The position numbers were made by a program, and so were the translations under genes. Below are positions 1 through 15,000 of a DNA stretch of 64,000 bases, piece after piece. The stretch spans positions 806,001-870,000 of the forward strand of contig JAQGEQ010000225.1 in assembly GCA_034620365.1 (NCBI GenBank), given 5' to 3'. Each line of letters opens with the position of its first letter. The stretch's first letter is position 1. The notes under the pieces are model-generated. The model was not told the origin of the DNA, did no database searches, and was given only the letters and a program-made list of their open reading frames with translations. Source of the stretch: Pegea sp. RAD2-039 (lineage: Eukaryota; Chordata; Thaliacea; Salpida; Salpidae).

Positions 1-22
1 TTTTTCAAACAAATAAACTGAC

Positions 23-656
23 CTGTAGAGATGTTAGAAAATGAACTGTTTTCCACTTGAGGACAATCAGACCAGGGTAGAACGGCTTGGAAGGAATTGA
101 AGAAGTAGAATAATGCCCATGCTATGATCATGTTGTAGTAAAATGCAATCAAAAAGCAAACCTAAAAAACAGTTTCTGAAACATAAGGTTCTTATAATTT
201 ATTTCTTTTCCAACTTACAACCATACTGGCAATACCAACACCACCAAGATACGGATGAATCAGGTTCCAGACACCAACACTACCACGTCGTTTGCGTTGT
301 CCAATTGCAATTTCCAAATAAAAAAGGGGTACCCCTTCAATTAGAAGCATAATTGAGTAAGGGATGAGGAACGCTCCTCCTCCGTTCTTCTGACAAAGAT
401 ACGGGAAGCGCCAGACGTTGCCAAGTCCTACCTTCATTTGTTATTGATTAGTTTGTAGGAATCATTTCATAAACAAATAAATACTTACAGCGAAACCGAT
501 TTGAGCAAGAATGTACTGAATCTTATTATCCCATCCAGATCTTTTTTCGGATTGGATTTCTTCATTTGACGAGTTGGTATCTTCGTTCTGACCATCAACA
601 GCCATCCGGACTAAGGTGATGTTAGAGTCACCGCCCATTTCTTCCAGATCTCCCAT
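23..656 (-). CDS. SLC6A15/17-like Na+-coupled transporter, N-terminal part (partial)
   Basis: Start of a sodium- and chloride-coupled solute carrier of the SLC6 (neurotransmitter/neutral amino-acid) family, a plasma-membrane symporter. Three coding exons read leftwards: 489-656, 219-431 and 23-161; the gene continues beyond position 1. The ATG at 656 gives a 56-residue acidic cytoplasmic N-terminus ending in ILAQIGFA. Exon 2 carries the TM1 signature [11 protein letters not shown] followed by [10 protein letters not shown], then TM2 with [11 protein letters not shown] and RRGSVGVWN. Exon 3 is TM3 ([15 protein letters not shown]) ending in a DCP-type start of the long extracellular loop with N-x-S sites. 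CQKNGGGA and RRGS-GVWN resemble the SLC6A15/A17 (B0AT2/NTT4) branch more than monoamine or GABA carriers. An in-frame ATG upstream at about 743 is possible but adds a non-conserved extension. A 3' splice-like TTTTTCAG lies about 65 nt upstream of the chosen ATG. Substrate cannot be judged from this fragment. Confidence 0.9.
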
Positions 657-3600
657 CTTGTTTGATCGATTTTTTAAAGATTTGTAAATAAAAACAATTT
701 GATAAGGAAATAATTTGCTGAAAAATTTGTTTATTTTATTCAATGAGTTTTATTCACTAGAGAAAAATTTGGTTATTTACTCTACAATGTATTTGAGTAA
801 AAGTAGTTTTTCTCACACGGCCTTCTAAACAAAACACATTTCAATTTTCTCTTTTTTCATTTTTTCCAAGCATCTACTACTACAGCGATGTTTCAGTCAA
901 AACATTATCAGTCTTTTTACTAATACTGTTTTTTGTGCCTCCCGGTAAAAGGGTAATTCTCATCTTCTCTTTTCACTAACACACAGACATATGAATTTTT
1001 TAAACATTTGAAGAAATTGAATGAAATCAGATTTTTTCTGCGCTTAACATAAAATAAATTCGTGGAATTGAAAATCGCTTGAATTACAAAAAAGTTATTT
1101 TTAAACTGAATTTTCTCTTCGAAAAACCACTAGACAATGTTTCACAAAAGTAGACAAATTTTTATCAATTAAATATTCTTCATGTTTCATTAAAATGTTT
1201 AGAACTTAATTAGATAATTACTTAATGACTCACATACTTTTAATCAAATGTTAGACTAGATTTAAAACATATAAACTGATCTTAAATGATACATATCTGA
1301 TGAAGTTCAAATAATTTTCGTTGACATTTATATAATACTTGTTCTTTTTTAAAGTACTTAGATCAGCAATTATGATTTTTCTTATTGAATTAATCCAAAA
1401 TTTGATAAAGTTGAAATTAAAAAAAAACTATTAGAAAAAGATCAGAATTTTTTAAGTTTTGAATAAATGTAGATTTCGATCTATTCATTAAAAAATGACT
1501 TTCAACTTAACACTATCACTTGAACAGTAACAGAAGCCTTTCATCAACAGTAGTAATTCCCTTTCCTTAATTTTAATTCTAGGAACTTTCACCTGTCCAG
1601 TTTTACATTTTGTGGTTGAAAACTTAAATACTAAGAACTAAATTTCTAAATCTTTTTTTTCCTTTAAAATTTATTTCAGTTTTTTACACAACTCTAAAAT
1701 TTTTGAAATTTAGCAAAGGCTTATAATGAGTAAAAAAAAAGCGAATCATTCAAGCAAGAATATTTTTGCGACCCCTAGTGGCTATTTCAATTATCGATTA
1801 CTTCTTTTTTGTTTCTTTTTTATCCGCGCATCTTTTTACGCTAACTATTATAGTAAGACTTTGTTTAATAACAGATAAAATGAAACCAAGCTTAAGAATT
1901 GAAACACAAATATTGATAAATGAATTTTACTCAAAATTTACTTTTTTTTTCCTCTTTTTCTTCTTAACTTCACAGTAACTTTTTAAAACTTTTGTTTACA
2001 TTCAAAAATGGCTTTAGTAGATTTATAAAATAAACATTTGACGTCACATTAGTAGCCTTAAACTTATTGAGCTTATTACTAACTTTTCAATGAAATTTTT
2101 AATATTTTTAATAATGAAGTAACCTGATGTAAAATAAAATATAATAAATTTTTAACTATTAAGTCTCTGCTTAATTTTATACTAAAGTTTTAGAATTAAA
2201 TTTTAGCTGAATTAAACTAAAGGTTTACAAATACAAAACATATTGAGCTATATAAGATAAAAAAAAAACTGCAAAATGTTGTTATACAGATATCACAAAT
2301 GTAAACTAATAGCAGTTGAAACGCCTCTTAAGTTTATTATAAAAATGTTTAAAGCTTTAACTCACTAAACTAACTAAGGAAGTCTATTTAAAACAATTTT
2401 TTAGAAGTTGAGAGAAACGCTTAGTATAGAAAAAAAAAGGTTACACAAAATTGAATGAAGTTAGTAGAATGAAAAATCGTTATTATAGGCTTGGAAAAAG
2501 AAACTTTAATCCTCTCTCTAAAACTATGACGCAGTGATTGTCCCGATAATGTTTTTAACAGCAAAGAATCAATTTTTAGAGGCTGGATTTTTTGTTTACT
2601 TTTGCACACACAGTTGCTGGAAAATTCACTAAAGAAATTGTGGAAGGGCACTTCAATTAAAGCTAAAATAGCTTCTCAAATGAATAAATTATAAGCTTGT
2701 AAATAAATACTCTTTCAATAAAAGTAAAGAAAAATCATTAAATTCAAATGAATAAAAACATATTTTTATTTTAAATGTTATTTACATTTTTATAAAGTTT
2801 TAAATCAAAAGTGATCATGATTGGTTGGTGGAATAGAGATCAAAATAGCATCTAATCATATGACGATTTTACGTTTTGTAAAGAGGAGAGAGCTGCGAAA
2901 CACTAAATTTAGACGAAGAGGCGTTGTCGCTAAAACTAGCCAATCAAAATGTGATCTAAATGAAATATGAAGAGTAATTCAAAGTACTGAATACAAAAAG
3001 TTGATGTTTTTATAAGTAGTTACATCAAAAGTTTTTATTACAACTGATAATCATTTTAACAAAATTTTTATTAATTACTTTTTTTGAGATTGTAATTAAA
3101 CAAACTTTTCGATAATTTCATTAAAGTAGAAAATCTGGAAAGAAAGTTATGATAAAAATGATAAAGTTTCAATTTCAAAAGCTCTGATAATAATAGTGGA
3201 TATCATGATTCAGCAGAAGTAGGAAATATTTTTCAAGTTTTATGATTAACAAAAGAAAAAACGATATAGTATGACTTGTTTAAACAAACTCATATTAACT
3301 TCTAAACAAGCTAAATTTAATTGGCTAGTTCAAAAACAAAGTTCTGTTAGCGTTTGTCATAAGATATGAAAAATTGCAATTCATTTAAATCTTAGTTTTT
3401 AGTAGAATATTTTCAACATTTATTTCTTTTTAAAATAGTTTAACTAAAATATGAAAAAATTGATAAAATCAAAAATACCTTTAAATAAGATAAATATTTG
3501 AAAGTTAGCAAACTTCTAAAAAGTTGAAATTTTTAAATAAGAAATTAAAGCTGTTCCTAGCTACGATAATATCTCAGTCAGCTTTCGATCCAAAAATACA

Positions 3601-6600
3601 AAGTAAAAATTTTTTGTTGAAATCTATTTCAGTCTGAATTGTTGCAATTACTTAAAATCTTTACAAATTGAATAAAATTATTGCATAAGTCAAATATTTG
3701 AGCAGATAGATAATTATTTTTTAACTTGTGTATTTAAATTATTAAAAGAATTAATATATTTAATTTTCTACAACTAACTTCTGTAGTTGTATTATCAACA
3801 CCAAAAATTCACTTACTAATAATCAAAACTTTTTAAAAATAATAAATTTTTAATTAGTTTTTAATATTATTAGATTTTACTGTTTCGCAATTATTTTATG
3901 GATAAGATCACTAAATATATATAAATATATAAATAATTATATATATATAATTATAAATAAATAAGATTACTACTTATACCATAAGTTCAAAAAAGTTGAA
4001 TAAAAATGTGTGATATATTTAAGAATTTTCAAGGAGAAATAAATAGCTATAAAAAGCAAACTTAAAGTATAAACAACTTTTACCATTTTCATCATTGATG
4101 CTGTGTTCGTCAAATCAGGAAATGGTGAGTCATCCTAAAAAGTCAACCTGTTTTAAGATCACTCGTAATAATTTTGATCAGTAAATAAATCAAATATTAA
4201 AAGAAGTGAACTTTTGAACAAAGTTAATTTTACGAAAAGTTACTTTACTTCAAGGAAAATGAATTATTATAATAAAAGTCACATAAGTTGATTTTGCTGA
4301 CTAAGATTAAGTTTTAATTTTTAACCAATTTTGGCTTCCTGAGAAAGCAATAAAATAGATTGATTTCTAAAAGTTCATTTAGATTGAATAATTAAATAGA
4401 ATGTTGTTTGGTTGAGTTAAAACAGATATCTAAAAATTACAATTTTCAAAAAGTTGTATTCAAATTAACAGAATTGTTGTTTTGTGGAAATATTTGAAAA
4501 AATGGTTTAGTAAAAAATATTTCATTATTTTAAATCTTTCTAAACAAATATTTGAAGTTCAGAACAAAAGTTAAAAGTAAATTGCTCAGATATAAAAGAG
4601 AATATTACAGAAAATTAAGTGAATGAACTGATGGAAAATTCTATTTCACATTTCCTATCAAATTGTAAAACCTCTAACAACTCATATTCTAAAATTTACA
4701 TTTCAAATACTATTTTTATTTAAGTAATTTTAAATTTGAGAGTTATCGTTCTTTATTTGAAAGCAGGTGAAAATATAACATGAATCATTTTTAATTGATC
4801 AATTGTTTTTAAGGAACACAAAGATGAAAAGAACTCATTTAAATTGATTAAAATCCTTAAATTAACTAAAGGTTAATTCTTTGTTTAGAATAGTATTTTT
4901 ACTATATTAACGGAATATTCATTTTTATTCTGAACTTAATTTTTTGAGTAAGAGCAACATAAAACAGAGAAGCAGCTAATGATAGAGTACTGTACTGTTA
5001 AGCAAACACAGAGAGGTATAGAGAACTGTACTTTAAAAAGCCACAAGTATTCCGTTGCCACGTTTGCTTCGTCTGTTCATAATGGAGATACCCATAACGA
5101 ACAGATGACGTCTAACAGTCCGCTTCTAAGTGATTTTATATAAAATGTTTTCTAAGAATATAACCATAAGAAAACACACCGTGATAAAAAGTTATTTTTT
5201 GAAAAATCTTCAAAAAAAATGTTTCTTTAAATCGAAATTTTATTTACATAACTTGAACAGTTATAAGATTCATATCATATATAAGAGTTTATATATAAAT
5301 CATCATTTTGATTCTCAAAATGTTTACAATATAAACATTTTGAAACGTTTCATTTATTTTTAAATCGAATCATAAAAGTGGATGCTGATATCTTAGTTTA
5401 GTTGTTTTTGAAAAATGATTTTTTGAATACAGAAGATACTATTTGATATTTGGTTGCTTTCATTAAAACTTTATAAACAATTTAAAGAAGAAATTTATTT
5501 AACAGTGAAAAAAACACTTTAAAATATAAACTTTATCTTCAAAATTAGAATATTTTTGCAAAGAAAGTCTTGAAGTAAATACCAAGTTGTTTTTATTATG
5601 CTAAAGAAAATTTTTAAGATCAAATATAACCTAATATACATTTGTAATTGAGACATTTAAATAGATGGTATTTTGGAATTATATTGGGAAAGTTAGTATT
5701 TGAAAAAATTTGAAGTTTTCATTAAATTTTATTAAAAACAATTTTTGTAATTTTCCTATTAAGTTTCGAAGCAGGAAGTAGTAGCATGATGTTTATAGAA
5801 TGATTAATAATTTCACATATCAATATTTAAAATAAAGTCATATGTTTATTATAGTCATTAACTTCTTTAAAATTGGTTTAATCACATCTTTAATTAGATT
5901 AAAGTTTATGCTTTCAATGTAAAAAAAATTAATTTTAAGAATCGAATAATATTCTAAGACTTAATGACTGTTGTTAAAACGCCTGAAAGATTTAATTACA
6001 CCTCATAGAGAAAATACAATGAGACTGTCAAACAATTAGTTTTAGATTTAAAGTTTGTAACCTTATTATTCAAAGGAGTTAAGACGAACTGAAAGTTTGT
6101 TTACGTTGAAGGTTTTTAATAACATTTTAAATAGGAATAAGATATACTTTTATAACATCATCATCTGTGGAATTTATATTGTTATGGTATTACGTTTATA
6201 ATGATTATAAAGTTTCATTGCTAATAATAAAAGAAAATAGTATTAGAACTTCAAAAATACTATTGAGAAAAGGTTAAGTTTCTTTCAACGTTTTATTAAA
6301 CTTCATTTTTTGAATGAACAATAATTTATGAACTTTTTATTGTTATATTTTTCGCTTCATATATTTGATTTTTACAATTTTTCCAAATATTTGGTTAGTT
6401 TATTAAAATATGTGAAAGTTAAATAAAAACTAAAAGTAAAATTCATAAAGGTTATTATATGCTATTAGAATTTTTATGTTTTCTTAAAAGACCTTTAAAT
6501 ATTTACTTTTATAATAAAATTAAATTATTTAAAATTTGAGTTTAATACAAATAGTAAAATAACTGTTTTAATAGTTTTGTTAATTGTTTTTGTTAAACAA

Positions 6601-9085
6601 ATACAATAATTACAATAATAAGTTTGTTATAATTAATTTGATAAACTACTTTTTAAAATATTTTGTTTTATTTAAGTATAGAGTCACATATGTAAATCAT
6701 TAGACATTATAATAAATATAAAAGCTGTAACAAAATTTCAGACAGAAAATAATGATGCAATGTTACAATGTGTACTTTATTTTAAATTCTATTCAAGTTG
6801 AAAATATTTTCACAAAGATCAAAATTAATAAGGAAAAAATTAAATTAATTTTGAAACAAAGATTTCTTAGTTACAAACTTCAAAACCTTAAACTGTATCA
6901 AACTGGTATTTTGTAAGTAATAAAATCAATTAAATCTTTAACTAAGCTATATTAAAACGATAAATAACAACTTTCTAGATTATTTTAAACATTTTCAAAT
7001 AGATAGTTCAAATTTTTGATATTTTCTAATCTTATAGTCCCTCCTAAGTGAGCTTATGAGAAAGATAAAAAAATTTGAGAAATAGTTTCTTATCTAAACG
7101 TTTTATACCAGAAAATTGACAACAAACACTTTAACTATTCTAAAACAAGAAAATTACAGTTTCATTATATAGTTTACTTTTACTTTTTTATTTATTAAAA
7201 ATTTTGAAAAATCGTTTAAATTTTTTTGCTATAAATAATTTCATTTTTTTGTTGGTATTTTAATTGTATCCATTTATTTTATCTTTTAATCAAATTAAAA
7301 ACAATTTACAAATAAAGAGATTCTTTATAATAAAAAATAAAACTATAGAAATTAATTGATAATAATTGTTATTAAAATAAATGTTAATATAATTTACAAT
7401 AAAAAAATAGAAACATAAGAATTATATTTTAACAATATCTAGTTAATATTTTTGATATAAAAAAGGAAGTAATTATATTTTACTGTTTTCTGTAAATATA
7501 TTTATCGGAAATATTTATTATAAAATTCTTTAAACATATAATGATTATAAATATCGTATATCATAACTTTCATTCTATTTGAACAGTATTAAATTTTTTT
7601 AAAGAGATGACAGTAGGAGACATGAATTTCATGTAATTCAATAACAACAATTGATTTTGTTATCGAATGTCAATTGGTTTCTACTTAGAACACTTAACTT
7701 TGAATAATTGAGCTATTTAGTTTTGATAATCTGTTGCTTTGTGTATTTTTTGACAAGTTAGTTGCTACGCTTAAAAGTAAACAGAAAACTATGTGATTTA
7801 ATAAATAAACTCTAGAAAACTTAACATATTTCACAAAATTTGTAAAATACAAAAAAACAATTTGATTTGGCTATAATAAAATTTAATTTTACATCTGAAG
7901 TAGTTTTTATTATTTAACTGACATCGTTTTTTAATAAAAAGTTTCTCTAGAATGTGAATTGTAAATTGTTTAGAATTTTGATTAAAGAACAAAATTAATT
8001 TTTTAAGTAAGAAAGTTTTTTCTTGAAATATTTCAAAATTTGAAAACTTTCCAATAAAGGAAGGGAGTTGTTTTGAGTTAAAAGCCAAATTATTCCTAAA
8101 AGTTCCAGTAATTGAAAACAGAAAAGGAATTTCATAATAAATATAGAAATTCTTAAACACTCATAAAATTAGAAGAAATAAATTTTCAACAAACACTAGT
8201 TTAAATAATGAAATTACAAAAAGTTTTTTTTGAGTCAACTAAACAGCTAACAATTTCAAAATAAGAACAAAATTTAGTAACTAATTTGTTAAACATCTTT
8301 AAAAAATGTCTTATTTTTTATCTTGCAAAGCTCTACAAACTTTTCTTAATAATTATAGAAAACTAAAAATAAACTTTTTTGAACTTTATACATGAATCAA
8401 AACCTTATGGAGTTAAGATAAGAATATTTTAGTTGAAATCTTGATAATAATTTTATCATTAAATACGATTATTATCTATGGATATTGTGATAACCAATTA
8501 CAAGATACAAACCTCAAACGAATAGAAGATGATATAAATTATCGAAAATATTTCACAATTGTTTTTATGAATTTTTTCAAGTTAGAAATAACAATACTTT
8601 TCACCACCTTCAATTAACCAATGATCTATGTTATAATTTATATAATATTATATAATATCATATGATGTCATCAATAATAATAATAAATACAAAACCAAGA
8701 AAATCCTAAAGAAAGTTTTAGATTATTTCAATAGTATTATAAATGTTAAATTTTTCAAGAAATTTAAGAATTTGAGTTCATTAATCTTTAAACGAGTTAT
8801 TTTGTGAAAGTTTCGATAATAGCAAAAGAAGACAATACTGAAAAAAATTGCAGCCTCTAAAAATGTTTTTATTCTTTCAAGAAAAATAGCTTCATCTCAA
8901 GTTTACTTGGAAGACAGCAAAGGTGAGGTTGTTTGTAAATCACTTCTTGTGTATGTTTGTTAAGCTTGTTAGTTACAAAATTTTGTGATGGTAAATTACG
9001 AAAGTTTATATTAAATTTGAAACAATTTACTTGACTTGATAGAACTGAAGAATGAGGTTTTAGAAATTCATTGGTTTCAGGAAAT
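657..9085. other. Gene-poor AT-rich intergenic DNA between two divergent genes
   Basis: No supported coding exon. The ORFs present are AT-rich Lys/Ile/Phe/Asn-rich frames without family resemblance or splice context. The stretch separates the 5' ends of the SLC6-like gene (minus) and the MUC4-like gene (plus), so both promoters should lie here. Two less AT-rich islands stand out, 2820-2960 (with a CCAATCA box) and 4970-5115. A TATA-rich microsatellite-like stretch lies at 3915-3960. One exact TGACGTCA occurs at 2039-2046. Confidence 0.7.
8880..8921 (+). other. Possible 5' UTR exon end of the MUC4-like gene
   Basis: A good donor, CAAAG|GTGAGG, at 8921/8922 lies 165 nt before a TTTCAG acceptor at 9080 that immediately precedes the ATG at 9086. 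A cis-spliced 5' UTR exon ending at 8921 would explain that acceptor. The alternative is that the acceptor takes a trans-spliced leader. Transcript data would decide. Confidence 0.3.
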
Positions 9086-12000
9086 ATGAATTTGTTTAAA
9101 GTTTACTTTGGAATGGTTTTATTGTTTTATCAATTACAAGCAAGAAGAGGTAATTATAAACCAAATAGTTTTAATTTTGTAGTTGAGCAAAGTTTTAGAT
9201 AAATTACTCAATATTTATATTTAATATAACAAAAATATAAATTTAATGAACCATAACAATTTGTTACAAACAATTTTTTAGTTGATTTTAGAAAAGAAGT
9301 TGGTGCTTGTGGGAAAATCCCTACAGCTGGCAAGTATGCGTCTCTGTTGCAAAACTCTACAACGACACTTGCTTTCTATCAATGTATTCCAAATTATGGT
9401 CCTGCTATAGGGAGTAGTAAGATAGAATGTTTGAATGGTTCTTGGAGTAAAAAACCTCTAACTTGTCAAGGTATCATTTTAAGTAACTTTCATGATTGTT
9501 ACTCGGTTGGAAATGTTATAGATCTGTTAAAATGTTATCTACTTCAACTTTAAAAACTTTACTCTTTTTGTTCAAGACGCTTCAAAATCATGATTTATTT
9601 AAACTTTTCATTTTTATTCAGATTTTTTAACCAGTCATTTTAATGATATAAAAAAACTTTCGAGTTTTTAATTAGATAGAAACAAAATATTTCATTTTTA
9701 TAAACCATAGAGTTAAGATCGATGTTGTGATTACCTTAACAAGTTTACAAGTAAATTATTAAACTCAGATGTTTACAATTGTGAAGATGAACACAAGCCT
9801 TGTAAAAACGGGGGCAAATGCATTGAATATGATCCTAATTTTAGTTGTCAATGTAATGTAGGACGATTAGAAGGTACTCAGACATATTTTGGAGGACTCT
9901 GTGAGGAAGGTGAAGTTTTATTGAAGATGTTTAAGACTTTAATATTTGAATCACAGCGAATGGAGCTTGGAGTAATTGGTTGAGTTGGAATAATTGCACT
10001 TCAACTTGTAATGAAGGTATCCAAATACGTAAACGAACTTGTGATAACCCAAGTCCAACTGCAAAGGGTCAAATGTGCCGAGGATCTTCATTTGAAGTTA
10101 GTTGATACTCATACTACAATCGAATTTAATAATTTTGTTGCAAAGAGTAAATACTGTTTGATGACGTCATGTCCTGTGGGTATGTATGAATGGTGCGAAG
10201 AAGACTTTGATCGTTGTGGCCAGTTGTTTGAAAAAAGTTTCTGCTCCATTAAAGATGGAGCCTACAAATGTACATGTCTTGCTGGAGTGGAAGAAGAACT
10301 CGACGAAAATGGTCGTTTTATAACTTGCACAGGTATCTTTTATTTAACTAATAATGAAAAAAATAATTCTTCTGATTATTTCATACAACTATTCAGTTTG
10401 TTAAGAAAATAGTTTATAATTTCACTTAATACAGATATAGATGAATGCAAAGATAATCAGAACACATGTGACTTGGATAAATCTCTTTGTATTAATACAT
10501 ATGGATCTTATGAATGTGTATGTAAAGTAGGGTATGTTCTTCACGAAGAGAAAGAAGGGTGTAGAGGTAAGTGTTTACAATAATAGTTGTGATAAAAAAC
10601 ATCAAATTATAGAAATAAAAACATAAAAAAAACTTCAATGAAATGATTTCTAAGAAAAAATTTTCTTTGAGAGTTTTTATTATAAAATATAAGTTGTTGT
10701 AAAATAAACTTTTTAGAAAGGAAAATGTTTGAAGATTTTGTTGTTAAAATGTCAAAATGATATTTTGGTTATATCAATTCATGCTTTAATAATATTATTC
10801 AGTTTTCTTTAATCTAAAATCTTTAAGCTTTATGCTAGTTATTCACAAATATTCACACCAATCAAATGTTCATTGTGTAAATAAGTGAAATATTATTCTA
10901 GAATTATTTAGTTAAATAGTTTTAATTATTTATTAGCTTGTTTAATCTTAAATTAATTAATTCTAGATCAATATTTATAAAATTGAGTTTTAATTAAGGG
11001 TTTCAGCAAATTAAAAAATTCTAGAATTAGGTTTCGTTTACAAATACTACTTTGATTATTTCAATTTCATTTAAATCTATTTTGATTTTTAGATCTAGAT
11101 GAGTGTGTCGAAAACTTATCAAACTGTGACGTCAATGCAGAATGTGAAAACTTCCAAGGAAGCTACAAATGTAAATGTAAAGCAGGATACCAAAGTACTA
11201 CAAGCAACAGTACCGCATATGATGGCGAATGTATAGGTAGGAATAAACCAAAGCTAGAAAATTATTTACTCAAAGAATTAAACAAACAAACTGATTAACT
11301 ACTTTTCTAATAGTGTCTAATTCCATTTACTCTAAACATGATATAATTACTAGTACAAGAATTGTGTTGTAGAGACTAGATTACTACCATTTGGAAAAGC
11401 AGTTGGTGACTCAAAAGCAGTTGATGTTTCAACAATTACAGATGAAAGAGTCACTGAATTGATTGAGCTTCCTTCGGGAATTCCCTTTTCTTATCAAACG
11501 TTAAATGACTCTGTTCAGTGTCGGAGCTTATATGTAAATGAAGTTTGAATTTTAGAAACAATTCTTTTTTGTGTTGACTTTTGAAAAGTAAAAAATAGCT
11601 TTAAAGTAGGTTATTTTCCAAAGAAAATTTATTTTATTAAAGTTTTATAAAAATCCTTTGATTTAAAACAAAATTTTTTTATGAACATAAATTTTAAATC
11701 AATTTATTTAGTCGCTTTACTTTCTACTATTTTGGTCAAATTATGTCATACATCTTTATGTAATTAATCAAAATCAATTTTTAAAATCTTGATTCATCAT
11801 CTCTTTCAAAGATTTTAAGTTTTATGATTAAATTTAGCTGATAAAAACAAACATATTTTTATCAGTTGAAAATTGAGTGCATCAAAGTAAAACCAGCTAT
11901 TGTACCATTCGAAAAACGTGTAATTTTTAAAGTTGAGATAAAGAAAGGACTTTAATTTTAAAATCTAAGTATAAATTATTGAAAATATAAACTTTTATTT

Positions 12001-15000
12001 TCATTCTTATGTCATGGTAGATTGTCGGAAGAGTTTATAAATTCAAATTGAAAAAATGTTCAATTATTTATTTAAAGTTAATAATCATTTAGAAATTTAT
12101 TTGAATTAAACTTAAGTTCCTAAAATCACTTCTTGTAAGTTTACAAATTACTAAATTTTATAATCTAATGATTTCAGTTGTTATTATTTGGCAAACGTAA
12201 TACAATTTATGATTTTAGTAAATTTAATATTCTAGTTCCATGAATTTTACTGATTGTAAAATCGAGTGTTTTATATCTAAAGTTTTCAAGTTTTGTTTCA
12301 AGTTTTCGTATCTAGTAAATAACAAGTTCCTTTCTAATTGAAACAATCTATTCGGTTTTACAAGACTTGTATGTTACATATACAGCTAGTAAATTTTAAG
12401 TTGAATAATTCAAGTCTGTTATATCGGAAAGACAAACTTTTCTTTTCACGAAAATGAATTACAAACAAAAAACAAACTTCTTTAAAACTAAAAATAAATA
12501 TAAACACCTTAAAATTGAACTTTTTAATTTGAAGAAGTTATCTATAAAAGCAAAATTTGGTTATAGTTAAATCAAAATTAACTAAAACACTTACTTGCAA
12601 ACTAAACAATATTAAACTCAAATATATTTGGATAAAAATCTTGACTTACAGGCAAGTGAAAATGGAATTATAGTAGTTACCAGGCTTTCAAAAGGTGCAA
12701 CAAATAAACAACTGGCAACTTTCAGAAATGCTGTTCCATTGTCGTCATCATCTACAATTTTAAGTTATTTACAAAGTGATCATATCTGCGGTGTTATTGC
12801 ACCTCTGTGGACAGATACATCAATGGGAGATGAAAGCGAGGTGTAATATCTTTTTGAACATTCTTAATTTTACTTAAAAGCTTATCTTTAAGGTATGGTA
12901 TCAGCTTTATGATCTAGATAACAAACAGATGAATAAAGATGTTAGAGAAAAAGTAAAGGATCTACAAATTCCCTCAAATCTCTCGATTAGATATGTGGTG
13001 AAGATCACGTGGTCTCAGATGATACCGCCCTGGCCTTCTGATCAGCAAGTACGGATCTTATATTATTAAATTGTTATTCCTTATCTCGATTAGCTAATAA
13101 ACTTTTTGGAAATCAGAAAATAAAATCATTTAAATATATCTATTGTTAAAATTCAGCTAAAATAAAATATTTTCAGATAACTACATTTCAAAGTTTAATC
13201 TTGACTAATGGGCTTGAAACGTTTGTATACAACTTTTATGAGCCCACTACAAGTTTCTGGAGACCACTGTTTTATGTACCCAGAGATTTCAAAATGTACC
13301 CAGCATTTTCAGGGTACTTCATATCATTAAATGACAACAAAAACCTTTCTTGGTGGCATGATTTGTCAGGAACATGGAACGAGGAAGCAGCTTCCGTTTA
13401 TAAATTATATAATGTAAATATTGATGAACTTATAAAAGATAAAACAATTTAATATCTGTAACTTATTAAATATTTAGGTTGTGTTTGCGAGTACAAATAA
13501 AACAGGAAAAGATTTCCATAAACTCACAATTCAATCAGAAGAATATGAGAATAGTAGAACTGTTAGTAGCGAGGAATGTGTGAAATGGTACCAAGACCAA
13601 CCAAATGTACCAGTAAAAAGTCAATACCTGGTTAGTACCTGTCCACCATTTCAGGATTATATACTTGGGCATATTGCTTGGTCGAAAGAAACAACAAAAA
13701 TCAATCAGGTTGTTTGTTATAAATGGAATTTTAAAGATGAAAATGGTTTGTGTTTTTGTTGATAAATTTTCAGTTTGTTTTTATTTCTATCATATTTTAG
13801 GAGGTTTATTCGAATGTTGTTATGACGTATCAGAACAAAACTCGTCTCTAATTGAAGGTCTCAATGCAATCTCACGTCGGGTTGGATTTTACTTTATAGA
13901 CAAACAAAAAGATTTTAAGATGCTGAACACTTGTTGCTTAGCAACAAAATCGAACTATTTTTGTCATCTATTCGCACGTAAAAGACCTCTAACTTCCAGT
14001 AAATTATTTACCTCACCACTAACAAGTAAGTTAGATATGAAATGCTAAAAAACAAAATCGATTAGTTATATAAAAGTGAAACACAAATCAATGAAATAGT
14101 TTTTAATAATCTCACAAATTGAAAACCACCTAAAACATTTACAAGCTACTTTATCAGCTGATAAATGATTTTACGAGTTGTAGTTATATGCTCTTAGTTT
14201 ATCTGTTATTAGCTTGAAGTATTATTTGCCTTTTATTGCCGTCTTATAATTTGTAGTTGGTTGATATTCTACAGATAATTCAAAGGCAAAATAATTGTTA
14301 ATCTGTAAAAGTCTATAGCTTTTCAACCAAAGCTTAAGATCTTAAATACCAATTTTATGCTTGCTTGTTATCGATGCAATTTTTAAGGTTTTAATTGACG
14401 GTCTAATGAATTTTAATTGAGCTCATTTTTTAGCAGCCTATACAGCCAAAAATTTAATAATTAGCGTAATATGTTCAATGTTTGAAACAAAATTATTGAT
14501 TTCTTTCCTAAACAGAAGTTCCAACTATCATATTTTTTAAAATCATCAAACTTTTTTGATTATTACAGCTTATGGTAAGTCTGGAGTGTTGCTAACAGAT
14601 GTCTTAAACAGAAGTCTTTTGATTCAAGGCAGCTCATATGTTGAACTGTTAAAAGGAATTAACAAAGACAAAGTCTTGTTTAGTTTTATAGCTCTTGTTA
14701 AAGGTTAGTGAAGTTGATTAAATAACCTCAGGGATTCTAACATTCAAGATCAAACAATAAACCTTTATACAACTTCTACAACAGTGATACCTTTTCAGAA
14801 GACCACATAGCAGCTCTTCAGTTTGATTATGAAGATTTAATTGAAGTTTTTGCTTCAGATAAAAACTCTCCTTTGATATTTATCAATAAAGTAGATGTGA
14901 AAGATTCTCAATCAACAAACTCCATTAAAATTGATTTTAAGAATGACTCGACGACTTTAAGTAGAAAAGGTTATATGAAACAACTGAGACATTGTCATGA

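Noticed and set aside
7831-8160. 109-codon minus-strand ORF
   Set aside because: Lys/Phe/Asn/Ile-rich frame in low-complexity AT-rich DNA, no family resemblance, no splice or signal features; expected by chance at this base composition.
10011-10412. 133-codon plus-strand ORF read as one exon
   Set aside because: Its first half is the TSP1 exon in the wrong frame plus a 49-nt intron; only the second half (from 10146) is the true frame.
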